From the NCBI GenBank assembly GCA_038251325.1, contig JBBSBL010000008.1:4160-68159 (forward strand): a DNA stretch of 64,000 nucleotides, given 5' to 3'. A program made the position numbers and the translations under genes. Positions 35,367 to 44,116 of this stretch are shown here, piece by piece. A model generated the notes under the pieces. The model had not been told where the DNA came from and searched no databases. It saw only the letters and a list, made by a program, of their open reading frames with translations. The number at the start of each line of letters is the position of its first letter. Position 1 is the stretch's first letter. Origin of the DNA: JBBSBL01 sp038251325. GTDB taxonomy: Bacteria; Actinomycetota; Thermoleophilia; Solirubrobacterales; Solirubrobacteraceae.

Positions 35367-37202
35367 TCACAGCGTGGAGATGGCCCCCAGCGCGGCGACC
35401 ATGCCGAGGGCGACGATCGCCAATGCGGCCAGGGCGATCCCCCAGCGCAGCGCCTCCGAGCGGTCACGCGGGCGATCGGCCGGTTCGTCGTGGGCGCCAG
35501 GCGCCGGCTCGCGGGGAGCGGACGGTCCCGGGGCGTCCGAAGGCGCGGGCGCTCGACGCCCGCCCGCCGCACGCCCGGCGGAGGCGGCGACGAGCGCCGC
35601 TTCCCCGAGGTCGCCCGCCGACGGGTAGCGCTCGCTCGGTTGGATCGCCATCGCCCGGCGTACGACCTCGTCGAACCCGCTGGGCACGTCGGGGCACCGC
35701 TCGACGGGCGAGGGGCGCGGAGCGTCGAGGTGGGCCAGCATCGCCGGGCCCTCCCCCTTCCACGTGGCGAACGGCGCCTCCCCCGTCAGGGCCTCGAAGA
35801 GCATGCAGCCGAGCGCGTAGATGTCGGTGCGCGCGTCGACGCGATCGTCGGTGATCTGCTCGGGCGCCGCGTACTCGGCGCGGGCGAGGATCGACCCCTG
35901 CCGGGTCAGTCGGTCGACCGAGCTGGCGAGCTTGGCGAGCCCGAAGTCGCTGAGGTACACGTGGTCGCCCCGCGCGAGCAGCACATTCGCCGGCTTGACA
36001 TCGCGGTGGACCAGTCCGCGCTTGTGGGCCGCGTCGAGGCCGGCACCGACCTGCGCGACGATGCGCGCGGCCCGTAGCGGATCGATGCGCCCCTGCGCGA
36101 CGATCAGCGCGCGCAGGTCGGTCCCCTCGACGAGGCGCATCGTGATGAAGAGCACGCCATCCTCCTCGCCCGCCTCGAGGATGGGAATGACGTTGGGGTG
36201 GTCGATCGACGCGGCGACCTTCGACTCGCGCCGAAAGCGCTCGCGAAAGCGCTCCTCCTGCGAATACTCGGGGAGGATGAGCTTGAGGGCGAGCCGGCGC
36301 TGGAGGGCCAGCTCCTCGGCCCGGTAGACGACCCCCATGTCCCCGCGGCCGATGACCTCCTCGACACGGCACCCGGCGAAGACGACGCCCGGCCGGAGGT
36401 CGTCGTCGGCGACCCTCTCCCTGTCCGCGGGGGCTTCCGGCGCGGGGCGGGGGGCTTCCGGCGCGGGGCGGGGGGCTTCCGGCGCGGGGCGGGGGGGCGC
36501 GGTGGCGGGGCGAGGGGGCGCGGGCGCTTGCCCGGGCTCCGTCAACTGCAGGGTCGTCGCGCCGACCCGTACCACGTCGCCCGCGTTCAGCGCCTGACGC
36601 TCGCGCACGCGCACGTCATTCACGAAGGTCCCGTTCGCCGACCCCAGGTCCTCGATCGCCAGCCGGCCATCGGGGTCGCGGGCGACGCGGGCGTGGCGGC
36701 GCGAGAGCTCGGGGTCGTCGCCCAGCCTCCCATCTCCCCTCTCCGTGCGCCCGATGACGAACTCGTCCCCCAGCGTGAGACGGCGACCCTTGGCGCTGCC
36801 GTCGGTGACCCACAGCTGCGGCCCGGCCCCTCCGGCGTCGCCGGCGGGCTCGTCAGCGAGGACTCCCCCTCGCAGCCGCGTCTCCTCCGGAACGCCACCC
36901 ACATCGTCGGTCAGCTGCAGCACCGTCCGGCCGACCCTGACGACATCGCCCAGGCCGAGCGTTCGCGGGGCATCGATGCGCTCGCCGTTCACGAACGTCC
37001 CGTTCGCCGACCCGAGATCCTCGATCGTGAACTGTCCGTCGGCCGCGCGCGACACCCGTGCGTGGCGGCGCGAGAGCTCCGGATCACCGCCGAGCCTTCC
37101 CTCGCCCTCGGGAGCGGCGCGGCCGATGAGCAGGTCGGTCTCCACCTTCAGCGGCTTGCCGCGCCCCGTGCCTTCGGTGAACCGCAGCTGGTCGCCAGCC
37201 AT
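35367..37202 (-). CDS. PknB-type Ser/Thr kinase with two N-terminal FHA domains
   Basis: A 611-residue protein. Two FHA domains come first, each with the GR...SRRHARV...DLGSANGTFVN core (SRRHARVSRAADGQFTIEDL near residue 45 and SRRHARVARDPDGRLAIEDL near residue 155). A linker with APEAPRP repeats follows. The kinase domain has VEEVIGRGDMGVVYRAEEL, RGLVHRDVKPANVLLARGDH and YLSDFGLAKL. The segment before APEQ reads ILARAEYAAPEQI in place of the usual GTxxYxAPE, a small departure. A C-terminal membrane helix ends the protein (GIALAALAIVALGMVAALGA) with no ectodomain. FHA domains bind phosphothreonine, so this kinase probably docks phosphorylated partners. Confidence 0.92.
   Translation of the reverse strand: MAGDQLRFTEGTGRGKPLKVETDLLIGRAAPEGEGRLGGDPELSRRHARVSRAADGQFTIEDLGSANGTFVNGERIDAPRTLGLGDVVRVGRTVLQLTDDVGGVPEETRLRGGVLADEPAGDAGGAGPQLWVTDGSAKGRRLTLGDEFVIGRTERGDGRLGDDPELSRRHARVARDPDGRLAIEDLGSANGTFVNDVRVRERQALNAGDVVRVGATTLQLTEPGQAPAPPRPATAPPRPAPEAPRPAPEAPRPAPEAPADRERVADDDLRPGVVFAGCRVEEVIGRGDMGVVYRAEELALQRRLALKLILPEYSQEERFRERFRRESKVAASIDHPNVIPILEAGEEDGVLFITMRLVEGTDLRALIVAQGRIDPLRAARIVAQVGAGLDAAHKRGLVHRDVKPANVLLARGDHVYLSDFGLAKLASSVDRLTRQGSILARAEYAAPEQITDDRVDARTDIYALGCMLFEALTGEAPFATWKGEGPAMLAHLDAPRPSPVERCPDVPSGFDEVVRRAMAIQPSERYPSAGDLGEAALVAASAGRAAGGRRAPAPSDAPGPSAPREPAPGAHDEPADRPRDRSEALRWGIALAALAIVALGMVAALGAISTL
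36430..36494 (-). repeat. 21-base triplicate repeat in FHA-kinase linker
   Basis: Three identical 21-base units encode (A)PEAPRP(A) between the second FHA domain and the kinase domain. Exact identity of the copies suggests recent expansion by slippage. Confidence 0.85.
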
Positions 37203-37291
37203 CGGCGCGGACCCTACGCCTTTCCCGCTGCACCCGCCAGAGTGTCGCGAGCCCCTACCTGGGGTGAGGGCACCACGCTTAGACTCTCGGC

Positions 37292-39877
37292 GTGCGCGCG
37301 TGTCCAAGCTGCGGCGCGGAGGGGCCCGAGGGGGCGCGTTTCTGTCCGGCGTGCGGGATGGCGCTCGCCCCCGCGACGCCGGCGCGCCAAGAGCTTCGGA
37401 AGGTCGTGACGATCGTGTTCTGCGACCTCTCCGGCTCGACGAGCCTGGGAGAGAGACTCGATCCGGAGTCCGTGCGCCGGCTGATCACCCGCTACTTCGA
37501 TGCGATGAGGGACGCGCTGGAGCGCCACGGGGGAACCGTCGAGAAGTTCATCGGGGACGCCGTCATGGCCGTCTTCGGCATTCCCACGTTGCGCGAGGAC
37601 GACGCGTTGCGCGCGGTGCGGGCGGCGGTCGAGATGCGGACAGCGCTCGGGGAGCTCAACGAACAGCTCGAGCAGCGATGGGGCGTCCGGCTGCGGGTTC
37701 GGACCGGCGTGAACACCGGCGAGATCATCGCCGGCGATTCCTCGCGGGGTCACGGCTTCGCGACCGGAGACGCGGTGAACGTCGCCGCCCGGCTCGAGCA
37801 GGCCGCGGCGGCCGGCGAGATCCTCATCGGCGAGCACACATTCGAGCTCGTCCGCCACGCGGCGCAGGTCGAGCCGGTGGCGCCGCTGGACCTCAAGGGG
37901 AAGAGCGATCCCGTCTCGGCCTTCCGGCTGGTCGACGTCGTCGATCAGGCCGCGGGACTCGACCGGCGCCTGGGCTCGCCGCTGGTGGGACGCGAGCGCG
38001 ACCTGGCCGTGCTCCGAGAGGCCTTTGAGCGCACGGTCGCTGAGCGAACGTGCGAGCTCGTGACCATCGTGGGGCCCGCCGGGATGGGAAAATCCCGTCT
38101 GGCGACGGAGTTCGCGGACCCGCTGCGCGGAGCGGCCACGGTCGTCGTCGGCCGGTGCCTCTCCTACGGCGAGGGCCTCACCTTCTGGCCGCTGCGCGAG
38201 GTCGTCGAGGAGCTCGCGGGGACCGACGACGGCGAGAGCTCCGAGGAAGCGCAGGCCAAGATCGCGCGCGTGCTTCCGCCGGACGACGACCGGGCCTCCG
38301 TCGTCGAGCGCGTGGCCGGGGCGCTCGGGTTGTCCGACGCCGCCGCCTCCCCGACGGAGACCTTCTGGGCCGTCCGCAAGCTCCTGGAGGCGGCGGCCGG
38401 TCGGCAGCCGCTCGTCGTCCTCTTCGAGGACGTCCATTGGGGTGAGCCCGCCTTCCTCGAGCTGATCGAGTACCTGGCGGGGACGATCCGGGGGGTCCCG
38501 GTCATGATCGTGGCCATCGCCCGGGCCGACCTGCTCGACGCCAGACCCGACGTTGCCGGCGGCCTGGCCGGCGCCACCAGGATGGAGCTCCAGCCCTTGA
38601 GTGGCGACGAGAGCCGCGCACTCATCGAGCACCTGGTCGGCGACGCCGGCGTGGCCTCCGATCTCTCGAAGCGGGCCTTCACCGCCGGCGAGGGAAACCC
38701 GCTGTTCGTGGAGGAGCTCGTGCGCATGCTGGTCGACGAGCGTGAGCTGAAGAGAGACGAGACGGGCATCTCGTGGGTCCGCGAGCTGTCCGCGGTGTCG
38801 GTGCCACCCACCATCCACGCCCTGCTGGCGGCGCGACTCGACCGGCTCGATCCGGCCGAGGGAGCCGTCGTCGAGGCCGCCGCGGTCGTCGGGACGTCGT
38901 TTGGAGTCGGAGCCGTCCTCGAGCTCACCCGCAGCGACGACCGGCCCGAGCTCGATCGGCACGTGCGTGCGCTCGCGCGCAAAGACCTGATCCACCCGGA
39001 CGGCGGGCGCCTCGCGGGCGAGGGGACCTTCAGCTTCAGGCACATCCTGGTTCGCGACGTGGCGTACCGGGGGATCCTCAAGGAGTCCCGCGCCGACCTC
39101 CACGAGCGCTTCGCGGACTGGCTCGAGCGCACGGCGGGAGAGCGCGCGAACGAGTACGAAGAGATCATCGGATACCACCTCGAGCGGGCCTATCGCTACC
39201 TGACGGAGCTCAGACCCATCGACGAGCGAGGCCGCGAGCTCGCCGCCCGGGCCGCCGCTCGACTCGGATCGTCCGGACGCCGGGCCCTCGCCCGTGGCGA
39301 GGGCTCTCCGGCGGTCAACCTGCTCGAGCGGGCGATCTCGCTCCTGGCCGACGACGATCCGGCACGGCGGGATCTCACCCTCAAGCTCGGGATCGCCTTG
39401 GCCGAGACCGGGCAGCTGACCCGCGTCGACGCGCTGCTCCACCGTCGCATCGAGGCCGAGCGCCGCGGTCGCACCTTCGTCGTCTTCCACGACGGCAGCG
39501 GGCGGCAGCACGTCGTCGACCTCGATGACAAGGAGCTCACGATCACGGTGGGCCGGCAAGTCGACTGCGATGTCGCCCTGTCGTGGGACAACGAGGTCTC
39601 GCGCCGCCACGCCGAGCTGCGCCGCATGCCGGAGGGCTGGACGCTTGTCGACGACGGCTCTCGCAACGGCTCCTACCTCAACGGCCAGCGCGTCAGGGGG
39701 CGCCACCCGCTCCGCGACGGTGACGCGCTCCGTTTCGGTGACACGGTCGTCCTCTTTCGAGCTCCCGCCCCGGACGGAGAGGGGCGGCCGGCGGTCTCGG
39801 TGCAGCCAGACCAGCTGACGTCGCTGGGCGAGCGCCCCACCCACACGCCGGAGCGGGCCGAGACGGACTCCGACTAA
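37292..39877 (+). CDS. Class III nucleotide cyclase fused to AAA ATPase and C-terminal FHA domain
   Basis: An 861-residue protein. It starts with a zinc ribbon (MRACPSCGAEGPEGARFCPA followed by CG). The cyclase domain (residues 35-220) has VTIVFCDLSGSTSLGERL and EKFIGDAVMAVFG with both metal aspartates, and GDAVNVAARLEQAA. An ATPase domain follows: LVTIVGPAGMGKSRLATEFA and LVVLFEDVHWGEPAFLELI. The usual long TPR tail of such proteins is short here; an FHA domain (GRQVDCDVALSWDNEVSRRH, LVDDGSRNGSYLNGQRV) ends the protein. It probably makes cAMP (or cGMP) and binds phosphothreonine. It is divergent from the FHA-kinase gene with 89 bases between starts. Confidence 0.9.
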   Translation: MRACPSCGAEGPEGARFCPACGMALAPATPARQELRKVVTIVFCDLSGSTSLGERLDPESVRRLITRYFDAMRDALERHGGTVEKFIGDAVMAVFGIPTLREDDALRAVRAAVEMRTALGELNEQLEQRWGVRLRVRTGVNTGEIIAGDSSRGHGFATGDAVNVAARLEQAAAAGEILIGEHTFELVRHAAQVEPVAPLDLKGKSDPVSAFRLVDVVDQAAGLDRRLGSPLVGRERDLAVLREAFERTVAERTCELVTIVGPAGMGKSRLATEFADPLRGAATVVVGRCLSYGEGLTFWPLREVVEELAGTDDGESSEEAQAKIARVLPPDDDRASVVERVAGALGLSDAAASPTETFWAVRKLLEAAAGRQPLVVLFEDVHWGEPAFLELIEYLAGTIRGVPVMIVAIARADLLDARPDVAGGLAGATRMELQPLSGDESRALIEHLVGDAGVASDLSKRAFTAGEGNPLFVEELVRMLVDERELKRDETGISWVRELSAVSVPPTIHALLAARLDRLDPAEGAVVEAAAVVGTSFGVGAVLELTRSDDRPELDRHVRALARKDLIHPDGGRLAGEGTFSFRHILVRDVAYRGILKESRADLHERFADWLERTAGERANEYEEIIGYHLERAYRYLTELRPIDERGRELAARAAARLGSSGRRALARGEGSPAVNLLERAISLLADDDPARRDLTLKLGIALAETGQLTRVDALLHRRIEAERRGRTFVVFHDGSGRQHVVDLDDKELTITVGRQVDCDVALSWDNEVSRRHAELRRMPEGWTLVDDGSRNGSYLNGQRVRGRHPLRDGDALRFGDTVVLFRAPAPDGEGRPAVSVQPDQLTSLGERPTHTPERAETDSD

Positions 39878-39951
39878 CTGACCTCGGGCGGCCGTTCCGG
39901 CCCGCGCGGTGGTGCGCGGCCGGATCGACGGCGGTAGGCTCCCGCCCGACA

Positions 39952-40638
39952 ATGGGCGTGTCCGCGAATCCTCCCGCCGGTGCCCAGTCCATCTCCGAGA
40001 TGAAGGCTCGCATCGAGGCGGAGCGCGCGGGGCAGCCGTTCCTCCTCTACCGGGACGGCGACGACAGGCAGCAGCTCTTCACGTTCGAGCCCGGCTTGGC
40101 GCACGCTTCGGTCGGGCGCAGCCGGTCGGCGGACCTCGCGCTCGCCTGGGACCAGCAGGTCTCCCGCCTCCACGCCCAGTTCGAGCGGGTCGAGGACGAT
40201 TGGACGGTGGTCGACGATGACCTGTCGCAGAACGGGACGTTCGTCAACGGCGAGCGCCTGAGCGGCCGGCGCCGCCTGAGCGATGGCGACAGCCTGCGCT
40301 TCGGCGCCACCCCGGTGACCTTTCGTTTCCCTCGGGTCGAGGAGCGAGCGGGGCCGGTCGCGAGCGAGACCCCGGCCACGGTGGATCTCTCGACCACGCA
40401 GCGCCGCGTGCTGGTGGCGCTCTGCAGTCTCCACCAGAAGGATGGGAACGCGTTCGCCGGCCCGGCCATCGACCAACAGATCGCCGAGCAGCTCTTCTTG
40501 TCCGTCGGCGCGGTGAAGACCCATCTCAGCGTGCTGTTCGCGAAGTTCGGCGTCGATGAGCTGCCCCAGGACCAGAGGCGAACCCGCGTCGTCGAACGGG
40601 CCATCTATACCGGCCTGATCTCGGAACGCGACCTCTAG
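39952..40638 (+). CDS. FHA domain protein with C-terminal LuxR-like HTH
   Basis: A 228-residue protein. The FHA domain spans residues 30-125: VGRSRSADLALAWDQQVSRL, HAQFERVEDDWTVVDDD and NGTFVNGERLSGRRRLSDGD. After a short linker, residues 140-228 have STTQRRVLVALC and IAEQLFLSVGAVKTHLSVLF with AKFGVDELPQ, which resembles the recognition helix region of LuxR/GerE HTH domains. It could be a transcription factor switched by threonine phosphorylation. It lies between the cyclase (74 bases upstream) and the soluble kinase (5 bases downstream), so it is probably in the same operon. Confidence 0.85.
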   Translation: MGVSANPPAGAQSISEMKARIEAERAGQPFLLYRDGDDRQQLFTFEPGLAHASVGRSRSADLALAWDQQVSRLHAQFERVEDDWTVVDDDLSQNGTFVNGERLSGRRRLSDGDSLRFGATPVTFRFPRVEERAGPVASETPATVDLSTTQRRVLVALCSLHQKDGNAFAGPAIDQQIAEQLFLSVGAVKTHLSVLFAKFGVDELPQDQRRTRVVERAIYTGLISERDL

Positions 40639-40643
40639 GCGCC

Positions 40644-41474
40644 GTGCTCTCCCCCGGCTCCACCTTCGCCGGGTACGAGGTCGAGAGCGTCGTCGGCTCG
40701 GGAGGGATCGGGATCCTCTACCGCGCCCGCCAGCTGCGGCTCGACCGGCCCGTCGCCCTGAAGCTGGTGGACCCCGAGGCGGCGCGCGAGCCGGTGATCC
40801 GCGAGCGTCTGCGCCGCGAGGCCAGGACGGTGGCTGCGCTCGACCACCCCAACGTCGTCCCGCTGTATGAGGCCGGCGAGGAGGACGGAACCGTCTTCAT
40901 CGTCACCCGGTGGGTGGATGGCACCGAGCTCGGCACCCTGATCCGGCGCGACGGCCCCCTGGAGCCGGGAAGGGCGGCGCGGATCGCGGCGCAGATCGCC
41001 TCGGCGCTCGAGGTGGCCCACGAGAAGGGGCTCGTTCACCGGGATGTCAAGCCCTCCAACGTCATCGTGACCTCCGAGGATCACGTCTACCTGACGGACT
41101 TCGGCCTGACCAAGCGGGCCGGGTCGGCGTCCGGGCTGACGGGGGCGGGGCAGCTGCTGGGCACCGTCGAGTACGTGGCGCCGGAACAGATCGAGGGCAA
41201 CGAGCCCACGGCGCGGGGCGATGTCTACGGGCTGTCCTGCGTGCTCTTCGAGATGCTCACGGGCGCCGCCACGTTCGCGGGCGCGAGCGGCGGGATGGCC
41301 AAGATGTTCGCCCACCTCAACACCGAGCCGCCGTCGGTGCGCGAGCAGCGACCGGACGTGCCCCAGGCGCTGGCCGACGTGATCCGGCGCGGGCTGGCCA
41401 AGACCCCCGACACCCGTCCCTCGGCGAAGGCCTTCGGGCCGGCCGTGCTCGAAGCGGTGGGCGAGGCGCCGTGA
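40644..41474 (+). CDS. Soluble PknB-type Ser/Thr kinase
   Basis: A 276-residue kinase domain with no membrane helix. It has GYEVESVVGSGGIGILYRAR, ALKLVDPE, the catalytic loop GLVHRDVKPSNVIVTSEDHV, YLTDFGLTKRAG and GTVEYVAPEQIEG. Residues after the DFG loop read GDVYGLSCVLFEMLTG. GTG 40644 is five bases after the FHA-HTH gene. Its likely partners are the FHA proteins beside it. Its gene converges with that of the GH8 lipoprotein, with three bases between the two stops. Confidence 0.93.
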   Translation: MLSPGSTFAGYEVESVVGSGGIGILYRARQLRLDRPVALKLVDPEAAREPVIRERLRREARTVAALDHPNVVPLYEAGEEDGTVFIVTRWVDGTELGTLIRRDGPLEPGRAARIAAQIASALEVAHEKGLVHRDVKPSNVIVTSEDHVYLTDFGLTKRAGSASGLTGAGQLLGTVEYVAPEQIEGNEPTARGDVYGLSCVLFEMLTGAATFAGASGGMAKMFAHLNTEPPSVREQRPDVPQALADVIRRGLAKTPDTRPSAKAFGPAVLEAVGEAP

Positions 41475-41477
41475 GCC

Positions 41478-42590
41478 CTACGAGCAGGAGGAGAGGGCCT
41501 TCGTGGTGAGCATGATCCGGCCGAGCGCCACCCAGGCGGCGCCGTAGTAGGTGGGAGACCGCCGGTCGAGCGCCTCGGCCGCGTCGAGCAGCCGGCGCTC
41601 GTCGCGGGCCTTGCCGGCGGCGCCGGCCGCCGCGGCCGCGGCGACGAGCACGACGGGGTGGAGGCTGCCGCCCGCCGGCTGGCCGGTGAGATCGTGCTCC
41701 ACGACCAGCTTGGCCGGGTCCTGCCCCGCGAAGACGGGCCATGTCCTGGCCGCGAGCCGCTGGCCGGCCGGGTTGGGGTCCTCGGCCATCCGCACGAGCG
41801 TGCGCGGGGCGTCGAAGGTGAAGCGCGGGGGCGCCTGGGTTTGGCCGGGCGGGCCGATCGGCACCGGCCTGCCCCCCTCGAGCCTCGCCCAGTCCGGTGG
41901 CAATCGCGCGGGAGGTTGCAACAGGCTGTCGACGATCGAGCGCGAGCTCGACGAGAGGCTGCCCCACCGGCCGTCGCCCGTCGCGGCGCCCAGCGCCGCG
42001 AAGGTCGCGGGCGAGAAGTAGCTGGGGTTCAGCGTGACCGGCGCCTTGCGCGCCCACGGGCCGGCGACCAGCACCGGGGTGCCCTGGAACGCGGCGGTCT
42101 CGTTGGCCATGATGGCCCGCCCCAGACCGATCGCCTCCGCGCGCAGAGCGGGGCGGTGGAAGCGGCACGCGGCGACGAGCAGCGCGCGCGTGGCATCCAC
42201 GTCGGCGTCGGAGGCCGCCTGTGGGTCCTGCACGCGCCCGTCACGCCACAGGAACGAGATCAGCCCGTCCGGGCGCCGGAGGTTCTGCTTCGTCCAGCCC
42301 CAGATGGCGTCGAAGCGATGCGAGTCGCCGACGGCGGCCGCGATCAGCATGCCGTAGGCCTGTCCCTCTCCGACGGTGTCGCCGCCCTGGTCGAGCCGCT
42401 GGACCCGGCCGTCGGAGGTGACGTAGCGATCCAGGAAGCGCCGGGCGGCGGCATCGGCCCCTCTCTGCTGGGAACCGGACGGGCTGCTCGTCGAGCTCGA
42501 CCCGCCGCAGCCGAGGACGAAGAGCAGCGCGACGATTCCCAGCACCAACGCGAGCGTCACCACCACCATGTCACGCGCGCGGCGATTCAC
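41478..42590 (-). CDS. GH8-type endoglucanase lipoprotein
   Basis: A 370-residue secreted glycosidase related to BcsZ. The N-terminus MNRRARDMVVVTLALVLGIV leads to a lipobox (LFVLGC). The catalytic domain has the general-acid glutamate in TVGEGQAYGMLIAAAVGDSH, AIWGWTKQNLRRPDGLISFL, and ASDADVDATRALLVAACRFH with the base aspartate, plus NPSYFSPATFAALG. It is coupled to the GT2 gene by a GTGA overlap. Endoglucanases of this family accompany cellulose synthases and trim the nascent chain, which supports a beta-glucan product. Substrate is inferred. Confidence 0.87.
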   Translation of the reverse strand: MNRRARDMVVVTLALVLGIVALLFVLGCGGSSSTSSPSGSQQRGADAAARRFLDRYVTSDGRVQRLDQGGDTVGEGQAYGMLIAAAVGDSHRFDAIWGWTKQNLRRPDGLISFLWRDGRVQDPQAASDADVDATRALLVAACRFHRPALRAEAIGLGRAIMANETAAFQGTPVLVAGPWARKAPVTLNPSYFSPATFAALGAATGDGRWGSLSSSSRSIVDSLLQPPARLPPDWARLEGGRPVPIGPPGQTQAPPRFTFDAPRTLVRMAEDPNPAGQRLAARTWPVFAGQDPAKLVVEHDLTGQPAGGSLHPVVLVAAAAAAGAAGKARDERRLLDAAEALDRRSPTYYGAAWVALGRIMLTTKALSSCS

Positions 42591-44116
42591 ACGGCGGCCT
42601 CGGCGGGCTCGAGCGTCTCGGAGGCCGGCGCCTGCGGCTTCTGGAGCGCCGCCCAACACCCGGTAAGCAGGACCGACACATGGAAGGCGGCAAAGGATAC
42701 GTTGTTGATGGTGGACGCGTCCGGGTTTCGAACGAGGCCGTAGATGCTCGCGCCGACCAGCACGGCGACGGCCGCGAGCGCCGGCATCACCGCGCCCGGC
42801 TGGCGCGCCTCGGCGCCCTTCTTCGGTGTGACGACGAAGGAGCCCGACCGGCGCAGCACCGTGAACACCGTGGCGAGCACGTGGATCCAGAAGTTCGCGG
42901 CGGCCAGCGCGAAGGCCGCGAAGGTGTATGAGCCTGCGCCGGCGAGCGCCGCCGTGGTCAACGCCACGGCGAAGTAGGGCGCGAAGTGGAGCAGGAACTC
43001 GGGCGCGTCGATGCCCCCGAGCGGCTGGCCGCCGCCGAGCAACCGGATCACCGGGAAGCTCATGTAGATGAGCACGGTCCAGCCGGAGAGGAAGTACAGG
43101 CCGGAGAGCAGGTACTGCGCCTTCAGCCGCAACGGGAGCTTCGCCCGCAGCGCCCGCGGGACGCCCGACAGGCAGCCTCTGGCCCACCGCTGCTGCTGGG
43201 AGACGTACGCGGCGGTGTCCTCGGGCGCCAGGCCGCGGGCCAGCACGTCCGGCAGGTACGCCGAGTGCCAGCCCCGCTCGTGAAGGCCGATCGAGAGCTC
43301 GAAGTCCTCGGTGAGCGAGTTGGTCGGAAAGCCTCCGACGCTCTCGAACGCCTCGCGGCGGAACAGCACGTTCGTCCCGCAGCAGAAGACGGCCCCGAGC
43401 CCGTCCTTGCCTCGGGCGATCGCGCCGAAGAACAGCGCCTGCTGCGCCCAGGACGCCGCGGCGATGCGGCTGGTCTGCGCGTTGGCGTAGTACTGCGGCG
43501 TCTGCACGAAGGCCATCTTGGGGTCGTCCATCCACCCGAGGGTCGCCTCGAGGAAGGCGGGATCCGCGACGTGGTCCGAGTCGAACACGGCGATGAAGGG
43601 CGCGGAGGTCTTCCCGAGCGCGTTGTTGATGTTCCCGGCCTTGGCGCCGGTGTGCTCGTCGCGCCGCAGATAGCCCACGCCGTGGCGGGCGGCGAGGTCG
43701 CGCATGGCGTCGTCGTTGCCGTCGTCCAGCACCCAGACCCGGACCTCCGCGCCCCGCAGGCCGACGGCGGCGGCGACCGTCAGGTCGACGATGTCCGGCG
43801 GCTCCTTGTAGACGGGGACGAAGACGTCGACCGCCACGCGCTCGCTCGGACCTCGCCGCTCCCGCACGCGCTCGTTCGCGCAGGTCCACCAGAAGCCGAG
43901 CGCCTGGGTGAGGTTGAAGAGTTCGGCCGCGATCAGGACTGCGTAGAGGTACGGGGTCCCGATGCGATCCGGGTTGAGCAGCCAGCCGAAGTACCACACG
44001 GCGAACGGCAGCCCGAGGAGGGCCATGATGCGCACCCGCCGGCGAACGCTGACCGTCGTCGGCACGGGGTCCCACGCGACGCGGCGCAGGCGGATGTCCC
44101 AGGGGCTGCTGCTCAT
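42587..44116 (-). CDS. Cellulose-synthase-like GT2 glycosyltransferase lacking PilZ
   Basis: A 509-residue membrane synthase. Two helices near the N-terminus are followed by the GT2 domain with VFVPVYKEPPDIVDLTVAAA, VWVLDDGNDD, the DxD in IAVFDSDHVADPAFLEATLG, SLTEDFELSIGLHERGW and QQQRWARG, the QxxRW motif of processive beta-glycosyltransferases. Four to five C-terminal helices follow, including the gating-loop region FVVTPKKG. After the last helices the protein ends; no PilZ domain is present, so the c-di-GMP control of BcsA is missing. ATG 44116 and the stop overlap neighbours by four bases. Confidence 0.92.
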   Translation of the reverse strand: MSSSPWDIRLRRVAWDPVPTTVSVRRRVRIMALLGLPFAVWYFGWLLNPDRIGTPYLYAVLIAAELFNLTQALGFWWTCANERVRERRGPSERVAVDVFVPVYKEPPDIVDLTVAAAVGLRGAEVRVWVLDDGNDDAMRDLAARHGVGYLRRDEHTGAKAGNINNALGKTSAPFIAVFDSDHVADPAFLEATLGWMDDPKMAFVQTPQYYANAQTSRIAAASWAQQALFFGAIARGKDGLGAVFCCGTNVLFRREAFESVGGFPTNSLTEDFELSIGLHERGWHSAYLPDVLARGLAPEDTAAYVSQQQRWARGCLSGVPRALRAKLPLRLKAQYLLSGLYFLSGWTVLIYMSFPVIRLLGGGQPLGGIDAPEFLLHFAPYFAVALTTAALAGAGSYTFAAFALAAANFWIHVLATVFTVLRRSGSFVVTPKKGAEARQPGAVMPALAAVAVLVGASIYGLVRNPDASTINNVSFAAFHVSVLLTGCWAALQKPQAPASETLEPAEAAV

